A stretch of 64,000 nucleotides of DNA, taken from contig CAYFMT010000006.1 in the NCBI GenBank assembly GCA_964344305.1, positions 50,323-114,322 on the forward strand, read 5' to 3'. Position 1 is the first letter of the stretch. Every line of letters starts with the position of its first letter. The notes under the pieces are model-generated. The model was given only the letters and a program-made list of their open reading frames with translations. It made no database searches and was not told the DNA's origin. Made by a program: the position numbers and the translations under genes. Positions 26,998 through 37,100 of this stretch are shown here, one piece after another. This DNA is from JABMOV01 sp964344305. Its GTDB lineage: Bacteria; Fidelibacterota; Marinisomatia; Marinisomatales; JABMOV01.

Positions 26998-28410
26998 CTA
27001 CAGATTAAAGCACACCACCTTCGGTTCTGTCATTTCTTCAAGTGCGTAGCGAATACCTTCTCGTCCCAGACCGCTTTTCTTCACACCACCAAAGGGCATC
27101 ATGTCCACCCGGTAGTCCGTAGAGTCATTCACCATGATTCCCCCTACATCCATGTTTTGAATAGCATGAAATGCATTGTTGAGATTGTTGGTGAAAATGG
27201 CTCCATGGAGCCCGTAATCCACTGAATTGGATTTTTCAATAGCCTCGTCAAGATTGTCAACAGAGTAAAGGGAAGCAACAGGACCGAATATCTCCTGGCA
27301 ATCCAGCCTGGCACCCTTTGGCATGTTTTCCATAACGGTGGGTTGAATCAATGAGCCTTCTCGGGTTCCGCCCGTAAGGCAGCTGGCACCCAGGGTTTTT
27401 GCTTCATCAATCCATTCCATGACACGATCAGCTTCAGCCAAAGTGATCATGGGACCCATGTCCGTGTCTTCATCAAGCTGATACCCGGTTTTATATTTTT
27501 TTGTTCGTGCAACAAACGCATCCCTGAAGGATTCATAAATGTCCTTTTCAATGTAAACACGCTGCACACCGATGCAATTCTGTCCCACAGCCCAGAAGGC
27601 ACCGGAGACACAGGATTCTACAGCTGCACCGAAATCACAGTCCTTCAGTACGATCACCGGGGAGTTTGAGCCCAATTCCATACCGATTTTTTTCAATCCG
27701 GAAATTCTTGAAATATGCTCACCGGCTACCACACTACCGGTGAATGAGACCATACGAATCCGCTCATCTTTTTCCAATGCTTCACCGATTTCTGATCCGG
27801 GTCCTGTGATGACACTGAGAATCTCTCCTGGAAGCCCGGCATCAAACAGGCATTCAGCAAGTTTCAACGCCGAGAGCGGGGTGACAGTGGCAGGCTTCAC
27901 AATAATGGCATTGCCGCCTGCTATGGCAGGACCTACCTTATGGGCCACAAGATTCAATGGATCGTTAAAAGGTGTAATGGCAGCAATGATTCCAATGGGA
28001 AACCGGTAATAATACCCAACACGATTTTCAGAGCCCTCGGCACTGTCAAATGGCAGGGTTTCTCCATGGATGCGACGGGCTTCCTCTGCGGAAATAGTCA
28101 TGGTATTTATGGCTCGACTCACTTCTTTACGGGCCTCTCGGATGGTTTTGGATCCTTCTGAAGCAATAGTGCGAGCTAACTCTTCAAATCTATCTTCCAT
28201 GAGAGTAACGGCCTTTTTCAATATAGAAATGCGCTTATGGATGGCCATCTCCTTGTTGATCTCATACCCCTTTTGTGCAATTCCAATGGCCTTTTTAACA
28301 TCATCAGGCGTCCCCCGAGGCACAGTATCTACAACGGATTGATCATATGGATTTAAAACATCAATCGTTTCTTCGCGGTCAATCCATTCGCCGCCAATGA
28401 CCATCTTCAT
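26998..28410 (-). CDS. NAD(P)-dependent aldehyde dehydrogenase
   Basis: A 470-residue ALDH with the cofactor loop TGSVVAGEHIS, the catalytic Glu in GMELGSNSPVIV and the catalytic Cys in VGQNCIGVQRV. The EIFGPVAS and PFGGVKKSGLGREG blocks complete the fold. Family placement is near lactaldehyde/phosphonoacetaldehyde-type enzymes, but the aldehyde is not evident. GGAGAAGAAG precedes the ATG. It lies between the trans-sulfuration gene and the aminotransferase, so it may process an aldehyde from amino-acid breakdown. Confidence 0.88.
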   Translation of the reverse strand: MKMVIGGEWIDREETIDVLNPYDQSVVDTVPRGTPDDVKKAIGIAQKGYEINKEMAIHKRISILKKAVTLMEDRFEELARTIASEGSKTIREARKEVSRAINTMTISAEEARRIHGETLPFDSAEGSENRVGYYYRFPIGIIAAITPFNDPLNLVAHKVGPAIAGGNAIIVKPATVTPLSALKLAECLFDAGLPGEILSVITGPGSEIGEALEKDERIRMVSFTGSVVAGEHISRISGLKKIGMELGSNSPVIVLKDCDFGAAVESCVSGAFWAVGQNCIGVQRVYIEKDIYESFRDAFVARTKKYKTGYQLDEDTDMGPMITLAEADRVMEWIDEAKTLGASCLTGGTREGSLIQPTVMENMPKGARLDCQEIFGPVASLYSVDNLDEAIEKSNSVDYGLHGAIFTNNLNNAFHAIQNMDVGGIMVNDSTDYRVDMMPFGGVKKSGLGREGIRYALEEMTEPKVVCFNL

Positions 28411-28440
28411 CTTCTTCTCCTTAAATGTGTATGGTTAAAA

Positions 28441-28538
28441 GTGCTAATGTGTTAAGGTGTTATGGTGTTATGGTGTTCAGGTAACAGGGATAAAGGCGTT
28501 TAACTCATGAACACTTTCGCACATGAACACTTTAACAC
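28441..28538. repeat. Period-8 repeat arrays in facing inverted arms
   Basis: Left arm 28441-28480: five exact octamers (GTGCTAAT, GTGTTAAG, GTGTTATG twice, GTGTTCAG). Right arm 28507-28538: four octamers in the opposite orientation (ATGAACAC, TTTCGCAC, ATGAACAC, TTTAACAC). The right arm ends exactly at the stop codon of the trans-sulfuration gene. The unit and arrangement match the 14204-14347 locus. Confidence 0.85.
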
Positions 28539-29726
28539 TCATTTCTTTCTGCCTAATCCCTGAGTAAAGTCCTCAATCAGGTCTTCGATATCTTCACAGC
28601 CTACAGACAGTCGTATGAGCCCGTCGGTGATGCCTGCTTCAATTCGTTCATCCCTGGGGACGGAGGCATGGGTCATGGATGCAGGATGCTGAATCAGTGT
28701 TTCGTAACCCCCAAGGGATACAGCCAGAAGGGCGATTTTTACACTGTTCATGAGTGATTCGCCGGCATCATACCCGCCCTTTAATTCAAAACTCATGACG
28801 GCACCGGGACCCATGGCCTGTTTTCTTCCAAGCTCATATTGTGGATGGGATTGCAATCCGGGATAATGCACCACATCAACGGCAGGATGGTTTTCAAGGA
28901 ATTCCCCCAGTTTCATAGCATTGTCCTGGGCTTTCTCCATCCGCAGGGATAAGGTACGCATGCCTCTCAACACCAGCCATGCCTGATGGGGATCCATGGT
29001 TCCCCCAAGCGCGATGAGAACAGATTTTATGCGCTCGTACTCTGCTCTGTTCTTACAAATGACAGCGCCTGCAACCACATCCGTGTGACCATTGATGAAT
29101 TTTGTCATGGAATGAACTACCACATCAGCGCCTAAGTCCAGTGGATTCTGGAGAACAGGGCTGAGGAACGTGTTATCCACAGCCAACAGGGCACCGTGAT
29201 TGTGGGCAATCTCTGCACAGACGGAAATATCCGTTATTTTCATGGTTGGGTTTGCCGGTGTCTCTATGTAAATCAGTTTAGTATTTGGTTTCAACGCAGC
29301 CCGGACATTTTCCGGATTGGATGTATCCACAAAGTCTGATTGGATTCCTTTTCGGATAAACTCTTCTTCCATCACCACGCGAGCCGGACCATACATGCAA
29401 TCGGACCCAATCATGTGATCACCACTATCCAGAAGAGCAAAGTACATGGTGGTAATGGCGGACATCCCAGAGCTGGTTACAAGAGCCCCATAACCGTTTT
29501 CAAGTTCAGTCAGTGCCGATTCAAGTGCTTCATTTGTGGGATTACCCAGCCGTGTGTATTTGTAACCCGTTTCCTCTCCTGAGAATCGATGACGTCCCTG
29601 TTCAGCTGACTCAAATTTGAAGGTGGAGGACTGATAGATGGGAGGGGAAACACTCCCAAGAATAGTATCAGGATTTCTCCCGGAATGGACTACCCGGGTT
29701 TCAGTGCGTTTCTTAGTTTGCTTCAT
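28539..29726 (-). CDS. Trans-sulfuration PLP enzyme (cystathionine gamma-synthase or methionine gamma-lyase type)
   Basis: Cys/Met-metabolism PLP family, 395 residues. It contains SPPIYQSSTF, the substrate-facing TRLGNPTN, and the PLP lysine in HSMTKFINGH. In methionine gamma-lyases the loop after the Met-binding Tyr carries a Cys (YGCT); here it is YGPAR, which argues against a canonical lyase, so gamma-synthase activity is about as likely. The gene overlaps homoserine dehydrogenase by 14 bp, linking it to homoserine/methionine metabolism. Confidence 0.82.
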   Translation of the reverse strand: MKQTKKRTETRVVHSGRNPDTILGSVSPPIYQSSTFKFESAEQGRHRFSGEETGYKYTRLGNPTNEALESALTELENGYGALVTSSGMSAITTMYFALLDSGDHMIGSDCMYGPARVVMEEEFIRKGIQSDFVDTSNPENVRAALKPNTKLIYIETPANPTMKITDISVCAEIAHNHGALLAVDNTFLSPVLQNPLDLGADVVVHSMTKFINGHTDVVAGAVICKNRAEYERIKSVLIALGGTMDPHQAWLVLRGMRTLSLRMEKAQDNAMKLGEFLENHPAVDVVHYPGLQSHPQYELGRKQAMGPGAVMSFELKGGYDAGESLMNSVKIALLAVSLGGYETLIQHPASMTHASVPRDERIEAGITDGLIRLSVGCEDIEDLIEDFTQGLGRKK

Positions 29727-30771
29727 GTGATTTCCTGTGAATGGCTATTAGATCTGTCAGTATGGAAAACCCCGTTTCTATGCGTCCTGCTCCGGCACCC
29801 ACAATGGTGACGTCACCCATAAGGTCTGTGTTGAATGTGATGGCATTGGTGGCTCCCATGATCCCTGCCAGAGGATGGCTCATGGGTACAAGCTCCGGAC
29901 GAACATAGGCGGTAATACCATCTTCATTTTTCTCGACACATCCAATGAGTTTCCACCGGGTATTCTGATTTTTAGCGTCCTGGATATCTTCTTGTGTTAT
30001 GGCAGAGATTCCTTTACAGGCCACATCAGTAATGCTCAAGGATTCTCCCATAACCACATTCGCAAGGATGATAACTTTCGCTCGAGCATCGTACCCTTCT
30101 ACATCGCCTGTTGGATCTGCTTCCGCATACCCAAGCTCCTGGGCTTTTGCCAGCGCATCCTCATAGGACATACCTTCCTCCATCTGCGAAAGGATGTAAT
30201 TGGTGGTGCCATTTAGAATTCCTTTTGCAGACAGGATGGTGTTTCCGGCGAGAGGGCCATCCACCAGGTTGAGAATTGGTGTGCCGCTCATGACCGTTCC
30301 TTCAATAAGAAACTGCACATCATTGTCATGGGCGAGGGATGTCATTTCCCTGTATGCAAGGGCAGCCGGACCTTTATTGCTTGTTACAACGGATTTTCCG
30401 CTTTTGAATGCTGCTTTGCAATGAGAGATGGCTGGTTCTCCTGAGTCAAGATCAGTGTAAGCCAGTTCGCAAATTACATCTACCTCAGATTGAACAATGG
30501 TATCCTGTGCCGACAAGCCTGTGTCGCAGGAATCACCGCATGTAGGACAGTTGTATTGATCCAGGGATTTGTTCTGTTTTACCAGGTCTAAAAGCTGCTG
30601 AGGGTCGAGTCCATCCTTGCAGGTAACCGATCCCTTGAGCGTATCAGAAACGGCAACTATACTCCACTCGTAATTGTACTTCTTCTTTAAATAATCCTTT
30701 TTATTGATGAGGATTTCAACCAGACCCTGTCCCACGGTTCCAAATCCAATCAAGGCTATTTTTTGTTTCAT
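29713..30771 (-). CDS. hom: Homoserine dehydrogenase
   Basis: Reduces aspartate semialdehyde to homoserine. The Rossmann loop GFGTVGQGLVEIL starts at residue 10, and the catalytic core contains NKGPAALAY, GILNGTTNYI and EADPTGDVEGYDARAK. At 352 residues it lacks a C-terminal ACT domain and any fused aspartokinase, so end-product control by that route is absent. An unusual Cys cluster (Cys75, Cys78, Cys82, with Cys51 nearby) lies in the NAD domain. ATG 30771 is chosen because GGGGA stands 6 bp upstream, overriding a TTG 15 bp earlier. Confidence 0.92.
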   Translation of the reverse strand: MKQKIALIGFGTVGQGLVEILINKKDYLKKKYNYEWSIVAVSDTLKGSVTCKDGLDPQQLLDLVKQNKSLDQYNCPTCGDSCDTGLSAQDTIVQSEVDVICELAYTDLDSGEPAISHCKAAFKSGKSVVTSNKGPAALAYREMTSLAHDNDVQFLIEGTVMSGTPILNLVDGPLAGNTILSAKGILNGTTNYILSQMEEGMSYEDALAKAQELGYAEADPTGDVEGYDARAKVIILANVVMGESLSITDVACKGISAITQEDIQDAKNQNTRWKLIGCVEKNEDGITAYVRPELVPMSHPLAGIMGATNAITFNTDLMGDVTIVGAGAGRIETGFSILTDLIAIHRKSHEAN

Positions 30772-30782
30772 TGTTTCCCCTG

Positions 30783-32195
30783 TCAAATCTTGTTTAAGGC
30801 GTGATCCAGTTCCCGGATAATATCATCCACATGCTCAATACCTACGGATAATCGAACATAATTTGGCAGGATGGAGGCCAGTTCTCTGCCTTCCTCGCCC
30901 TGTTGTTGGTGTGTTGAAATGGCCGGAATGGTAGCAACGGTTTTCACGCGACCCAGGTCCGTTGCCCGCCATATCATATCCAGGTTATCGTAAAAAACGC
31001 GTGTATTCTCCGGTTTGTATGGATCTTTTTCTTTGATTTCAAACGTCATCATGTAACCATAAGCATTTATGGATTCTCCATTTCCATCATTCGAATCCAC
31101 CAGCACGAGATATTTGTCCGCAATGCTTGCCTGTGTATGAGATGAAAGCCCGGGATAATTGATACTGGCTACTTTTGGATGGTCCTCAAGAAACCGTGCC
31201 ACTTTCAGAGCCGTGGCGCTGGTCTGGGCAGTACGGGATCGTAATGACCGCAGATCATTAAGAGCCATGACAGCATTGAAGGGACTCAGTGCCGGACCAT
31301 TATCACGATACGGCAGCAATTTTACCCAGGTGGCGAAATCCGCTTTCATTTCATCAGGTCCCACCCGGCTTGGAATATTGTGTTTTGCCGTGACAGTCCC
31401 TGCGATGGTAAATCCGCTGGCAGCAATGATCTTGGAGGTGGATTGAACCACAATATCAGCACCAAATTCCAGGGGACGCATGAGGGCAGGGGATGCACAG
31501 GTGGCATCCACAATCAGTGGAATCCCATGGGAATGAGCCAGGGCTGCCACTTTTTCAATATCGAACAAGGCCACAGCCGGATTCGAGGGCATTTCACCAT
31601 ATAAGAATCGTGTTCCTTTATCAATCTTGGAAATCCATTCATCCATGTCCAGGTTATCGGTGATCCACCGGACCTCGATTCCCTTGTCATTCATTTGCCG
31701 TTCCTGGAACTGCTGGAAGGTGCCTCCATAAACGCGGCTTGTGCTGACAAAATTGGCAGGTGGCAGGGAATCGTCTTTTACCAGAAATGGTTCGATAGCG
31801 GAAAAAATGGCTGACATACCACTACCACAGGCCACACAGCTTGTGTCCAGGCCCGTTCCGTATCCTTCGAGAAGCGCGATGGTTTCTTCAAGGAAAAATG
31901 TGGATGGATTGGCAATACGTGAATAAGTCCATGACGGCATCTGGTATGCCAGGGCCACTTCCATTTCATCGTATCCCTGGAAAGCCTGGGCACTGCTCAT
32001 GTATATGGGCTCAATGATAGATCCATTGTTCAGGTGCACGGCCTGTTGCAGATCATAAAGTCCGTGAGTGGCAATGGTATCAAATTTCCAGTTTTTCGTG
32101 CGCTTGATTCGACGTTTCCGGTCAGCGGCGATGGACTTGCCCTGGTTCACCCAGTGTCGTATCCCATGATCATGATCCAAATGATTTGCGTTCAT
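30783..32195 (-). CDS. O-acetylhomoserine sulfhydrylase-like trans-sulfuration enzyme
   Basis: A second Cys/Met-metabolism PLP enzyme, 470 residues, longer than the neighbour by an N-terminal extension of about 60 residues and insertions near the C-terminus. The PLP lysine lies in VQSTSKIIAASG and the core motifs CGSGMSAIF, DATCASPALMRP and YPGLSSH are kept. The family adds sulfide to O-acetylhomoserine or cleaves cystathionine-type bonds; the exact reaction is not certain. It heads the amino-acid operon, 12 bp from homoserine dehydrogenase, with a good GGGGAG site. Confidence 0.83.
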   Translation of the reverse strand: MNANHLDHDHGIRHWVNQGKSIAADRKRRIKRTKNWKFDTIATHGLYDLQQAVHLNNGSIIEPIYMSSAQAFQGYDEMEVALAYQMPSWTYSRIANPSTFFLEETIALLEGYGTGLDTSCVACGSGMSAIFSAIEPFLVKDDSLPPANFVSTSRVYGGTFQQFQERQMNDKGIEVRWITDNLDMDEWISKIDKGTRFLYGEMPSNPAVALFDIEKVAALAHSHGIPLIVDATCASPALMRPLEFGADIVVQSTSKIIAASGFTIAGTVTAKHNIPSRVGPDEMKADFATWVKLLPYRDNGPALSPFNAVMALNDLRSLRSRTAQTSATALKVARFLEDHPKVASINYPGLSSHTQASIADKYLVLVDSNDGNGESINAYGYMMTFEIKEKDPYKPENTRVFYDNLDMIWRATDLGRVKTVATIPAISTHQQQGEEGRELASILPNYVRLSVGIEHVDDIIRELDHALNKI

Positions 32196-32197
32196 GT

Positions 32198-32665
32198 TTA
32201 CTCCCCGTTAATAGGCAGGCTGGTCTCCTGTTTGAGGGTGGAGAGAACAACCAGTGTTTTTAAATGCTGTACATCCGGCAGGGCTGTGAGCCTGTGAATG
32301 ATAAAATCTTCGTAGGCAGGGATATCCTTTGTGGCCACCTTCAACAGGAAATCGGCGCCACCGGTGATGTGGTGGCATTCCATGACCTCGGGTAATTCCG
32401 TTATGGATGTCATAAACCGTTCCACTGCATCCTTGCCATGGCGTACCAGGGTTACCTCTACGTAAGAAAAGAAATGAGTCCCCACTTTTTCAGGTGCCAC
32501 CAGCGCCACATAGTTCTTGATGAATCCGTTCCGCTCCAGCTTTTTCACACGCTCCAGCGTGGGAGACGGGGACATATTAATGGATTTTGCCAGCTCAGAA
32601 TTGGTGATACGACCATTGACCTGGAGAATCTCTAAAATCTGTTTATCAATTTTATCCAATATCAA
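32198..32665 (-). CDS. Lrp/AsnC-family transcriptional regulator
   Basis: A 155-residue regulator with an N-terminal winged helix-turn-helix (DKQILEILQVNGRITNSELA, then SPSPTLERVKKLERNGFI) and a C-terminal RAM/AsnC ligand domain containing GGADFLLKV and the G-x-L-x-T ligand loop. It lies only 2 bp upstream of the O-acetylhomoserine sulfhydrylase-like gene and is the first gene of the minus-strand amino-acid cluster, so control of Met/Tyr metabolism by an amino acid is likely. The start is a TTG with AGGA 8 bp upstream; an ATG is not available nearby. Confidence 0.9.
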   Translation of the reverse strand: MILDKIDKQILEILQVNGRITNSELAKSINMSPSPTLERVKKLERNGFIKNYVALVAPEKVGTHFFSYVEVTLVRHGKDAVERFMTSITELPEVMECHHITGGADFLLKVATKDIPAYEDFIIHRLTALPDVQHLKTLVVLSTLKQETSLPINGE

Positions 32666-32727
32666 TATATAATCCTGTAGTAGTATTAAATAACAGAATA
32701 AAATACTGAATATTTTTCATATATAGA

Positions 32728-32739
32728 AAGAATATTCTT
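32728..32739. promoter_or_regulatory. Candidate operator upstream of lrp-like gene
   Basis: AAGAATATTCTT is a perfect 12-bp palindrome, 63-74 bp upstream of the Lrp/AsnC start in AT-rich DNA. Lrp-type regulators often bind AT-rich dyads and autoregulate. A second palindromic unit, AATACGTATT, lies near 32787-32800. No -10/-35 assignment is claimed for the regulator gene. Confidence 0.35.
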
Positions 32740-32947
32740 CTAGCGTATTTGAAGTAGTTTTACAAAATACTATAGATAATCGCCAAAAATACGTATTTAT
32801 ACGTATTTACAATTATTTCAGGAAGGTGTAAGATTGATTATGTTATTAAATGACATGATCATTGTAGGAAGGCAGTTATTTGCGAACATATTTTCAGTTT
32901 ATTTAAACAAGCCGTACGTTTAGTTATTTGTAAAATGTAAAAGCAGA

Positions 32948-34120
32948 TTGATCAACAATAAATCATATTTAGTAAAGGTTATTTTATTTGCACTGATCAA
33001 TAGTGCTGTTTTAACCATGGTTGGGTGCCCTGAATCTCCTCAAGTTGCGGACTGCAACCCCGGTTATTTACCCTGCGATGGGGATAAGTCAGAATGCTGT
33101 GAAGTAATCTGTGAAGAGGGGTATCATTTATGTGGGGAGGATTTGACGGAATGTTGTATGGATACCACAAATAGTATATTTCATTTGTATTTTGATACTC
33201 TAGGTAATTATGGAAGCTATTTTAAAGATGTATGGATAAATAGTATTGATGATATCTGGGTCGTGGGTGAGATAATAACCGATTCCACCTACTATGGTGC
33301 GACTCATTGGGATGGAGAATCATGGAATCTTATACAATTAAGAGGTTCCGGTATACCAATTCCTTCTATTCGCCCAAGAGGGTTATGGTATTTTTCAGAG
33401 GATAATATTTGGTTTGCATCCGGAAGTATTTATCATTGGAATGGAGAAGAAACAAAAAAGGTATGGACAAGAGATTTAGAAACGTGGGAAACCATTGAAA
33501 GAATTTGGGCAGTTGATGATAACCAAATCTATTTTGCAGGAAATGAAGGATTAATAATATTTTGGGATGGCAATGGATTTAATCAACTATATGCAGGAAC
33601 AGATAAAAATATTGTGGATATATCTGGATCTGAAAACGGTGAGCACATTTTTTTTATAACACTCAATAATATCGCTGAAAACACTGTTTTCGAATACAAT
33701 GATGGGATTTTTACAACTGTTTATGAGACCAATCAATATATTCCGACGGACACAACTTTTGGAAATATAATCTCCAGTTCTGTTTACGGTGACACCGTTT
33801 ATTTTGCTAGCAAAAGGGGTTTAGTTAAATATAACTATATTGATAGTAGTTTTGTATTGGTTGACCTAGAAGAGTCAAAATTGCAAGGTCAAGATTATAA
33901 AAGATCTATCGCACAGAGCCCAAAGGATATAGCATTTCTTGGGTCTACCATGCATATCGTACATTATAATGGTTCTCGATTTACAATCAACAATCAAATG
34001 AGTCAACAATTTGATCAAATATCGTTTTTGGGCGGTGATTTTAAAAACGATATCGTTTCATTAGTTGGTTCGGCGAATTATGGACAGTTTGCACTCATAG
34101 CGATTGGAATTAGGTTTTAG
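32948..34120 (+). CDS. Lipoprotein with twin Cys-rich modules and propeller-like repeats
   Basis: TTG start; lipobox-like MVGC (Cys27). Then two similar modules, about 34-50 and 54-70, each with Cys-x-x-Gly-Tyr, then Cys, then D/E-C-C, likely disulfide-bonded. The remainder consists of about 40-residue units with W-I-W/Y motifs (DVWINSIDDIWVVG, LWYFSEDNIWFAS, RIWAVDDNQIYFAG), which resembles a WD/photosystem-assembly-type beta-propeller. The DNA is noticeably AT-richer than the flanks. It lies directly upstream of the metalloprotease gene and may be cotranscribed. Confidence 0.65.
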   Translation: MINNKSYLVKVILFALINSAVLTMVGCPESPQVADCNPGYLPCDGDKSECCEVICEEGYHLCGEDLTECCMDTTNSIFHLYFDTLGNYGSYFKDVWINSIDDIWVVGEIITDSTYYGATHWDGESWNLIQLRGSGIPIPSIRPRGLWYFSEDNIWFASGSIYHWNGEETKKVWTRDLETWETIERIWAVDDNQIYFAGNEGLIIFWDGNGFNQLYAGTDKNIVDISGSENGEHIFFITLNNIAENTVFEYNDGIFTTVYETNQYIPTDTTFGNIISSSVYGDTVYFASKRGLVKYNYIDSSFVLVDLEESKLQGQDYKRSIAQSPKDIAFLGSTMHIVHYNGSRFTINNQMSQQFDQISFLGGDFKNDIVSLVGSANYGQFALIAIGIRF

Positions 34121-34144
34121 TAATGTATAAAAAAAGGAAGTATA

Positions 34145-37100
34145 ATGAAGAACAGGTTAATTGTAGGCATAATAGTTGTTTTTGGGATAATACACGGTCA
34201 AGAAGAGATACTATGTGGCACACCGAATGATATCTCTCCGATATTATATCAGAATAGAACTGATATAACATTTCCATCTGAAGTTACTATTTATTGCTCA
34301 ATACACTTATTTGAACCAAGTGCACGAGAAGATCCTCCAGACTTTTTAACTCCAATTACGATTGAAGATTCGGAAAATATTTTATTTGAAGTCAACTCCA
34401 AACTAGAAGAAACTGGAATATCGATAGTATGGGAATATGGTGAACCTGTTACGGGTAATTTAGAGTATTATCAATTTCCCTCCTCCAATTTTTGTGATAT
34501 AGCAAACATAGATCCTCATGAAAATGCTATTGATGTATATCTTGGACCAATTGGCACTTCAAATCAGCCTTCTCGATCTTTTTCAATTCCATCAACTGCA
34601 ATGTTAGTATTGCGAAGTGCAATTGATACATATGATGAAATATTCATTCATGAATTAGGACATTGTTTAGGGCTATATCATACACACCATGGAACTTCTT
34701 CAGAAGGGTCAGCATCTTGTGACGGAGCAAGTGGAGATGGTGGATGTCCAGAACACATAAATGGAGATAATTGTTTAACTTGTGGGGATTACATCTGTGA
34801 CACACCTGCCGATCCGAATTTAGAAGGGATGGTTAGTCAGAATTGCATCTATACTGTTTTAGATAATTTCAATCCCGATGTAAGTAACTATATGTCATAC
34901 TCATTACCTCAATGCTATTCAGATTTTTCTGATCAGCAAATAGATAAAATGATGGAGACATTAAAATACAATGATCAGATAAATCCAATTACAATTTCAT
35001 GGCTTGAGTTAGCAAACAAATCAAAAGATGAGGATGAAAGGCTAGATGGGTATTTATCATTCGACAATTTATTGTCCGATGAAATTGATTATCCCACAGT
35101 ATTTTCTGGTTCATTTATTAATGTTGAACTTGAAATGTTTGAAAATGCAATTTTTCCTTCAAGTAATTTGTATAAATCAATATCATACGATCAAATGATA
35201 AATAATTTATTTCATATATACTGGGATAACAATCAAAGTGACTACAAACTAGTTCGCGATGAATTCCAGATAACAGATAGTCATTTATCAGAAGGAGTTA
35301 TTGCAAAATTTTCAGAAAAAGTGGAAGTCGATATCGTATTACCACAATTCACACAAATTAGTTTAAAAGACCCATGGTTCGTAGACGATATAGATATTCT
35401 TGCTCAACTTAATTCGTATAGAATAATTGACTCTGAGACTATCCATGTATTTCAAAATAGAATTAGTGATGAAGGCAGTCCTGTATATAGTATTCAAAGT
35501 GATATTATTCAAAAGACAGGTAATCAGTATTTGATATTTAAGGAGTGGAGAGCGTTTGATACCAATAATAGTAATATAACATCAACGAACATTTTTACCG
35601 ATGGTTTTGAATCAAATGAAACGCAAATAGTATTCAATGAAAATGTAAGTAGTATTGAAATGTTGGTTAAAACTGTTACTGTTTTGGGATCGGTTGGTGA
35701 AATTATATGGGATGGGGTAAACATTGAAATCTCTGCACCTGAGCTAGATATTAGAAATAATGGGATTTACCAATTTGAAGAGTGGGTTGGTCAAGGAGTG
35801 GACTTTGGAAATGGTTTAAACGAACCTACCAATCAGTTAAATACGACATTAATTATTTCAGATGACAATGCAAGTATAGAAGCGATATACTCGAGCTATC
35901 CAATTAATCAAACCAGTGGAACCGTAATTTCAGTTAGCTATGAATTAACGATCCCGCCCAGTTCAAACTACTCATTAGCGCCAGGTGTCAAATTTGTTGT
36001 TTCTCAAGGAGGGCATCTTGAGATCAATGGAACGCCAGACAACCCAGTTGTTTTTCAATCTGCCAACTTGGACCAAAACCAGCTGTTTGATGGGATTGAA
36101 ATAGAATCTGGAGGTATGGTGACTCTTAACAATTTCGTTTTAAATGGTGCAACAAAAGGATTGTATGCTCAAACCGATGCCATATTCCAGATGAATGTAT
36201 CCAATTGTACTTTTGCAAATATGGAAACAGGAATAGAATGGGATATCTCCTTTATGGATGAAGAAGTAACCATACAAAACTCAGCTTTCTACAATTGCGA
36301 TACTCCAATCAAGGACGTGACTGCTTCAGCTGGAGGAGGGTATGCAATGACATTCGTTAATTACAATAGATATGATTCAGAACCTTACGGGTTGAATCTA
36401 GACATTACAAATGATGATTTGGAAGATTTCAGGTTTGTGGATGCCCCTAATAATAATTTTCAATTGAGATTCGATTCCCCCTGTGTGGATGAGGGTGATC
36501 CAAATACACCAGATGACCCGGATGGATCACAGAAAGATATCGGAGCCTATTACTACAGTGTACCGGTTGCTGACATGGAAATAAATGGAAACATAGGCGA
36601 ACATCCAAACATTGCCTGGGATTTAACGGTGGCAGACCCAGTAGCCCATAGCCACTCACAGGTCTGGAGATACTATTCCTCCCTGGAGGATGATGGTCGA
36701 CTTATTGCTGATAATCTCAATAGTAATTATTATCGCGATGAAGATTTTGTCATTGCAGCTATTGAAGATGATCGGCGAGAAGTCATTGGTGAACCGGGCC
36801 AGGAAGAAATGCTAACACGAGTGAATTATCGTGTAAAGCTGGTTGATCACCTAAATCATGAGAGTCTACCTTCAAACGAGGACTATGTTTATGTGGAAAT
36901 GGGGAATTCTCCTTTGAAAGAGTCTGAGTATAATCCTTCTATTCTCCCTGCAGCCTATGCATTATTTGAAGCAAGTCCAAACCCATTCAATCCCATAACG
37001 CATATTCGTTTCGATCTTCCTGAAAGGAGTCGAGTATCTCTCATTATATATGACATGATGGGTCGTGAAATAAATCGGTTAATAGAGAGTGATTTGAACG

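Noticed and set aside
28539..29726. Firm call as methionine gamma-lyase
   Set aside because: The loop that carries a Cys in known lyases reads YGPAR, so the enzyme is listed only as trans-sulfuration type.
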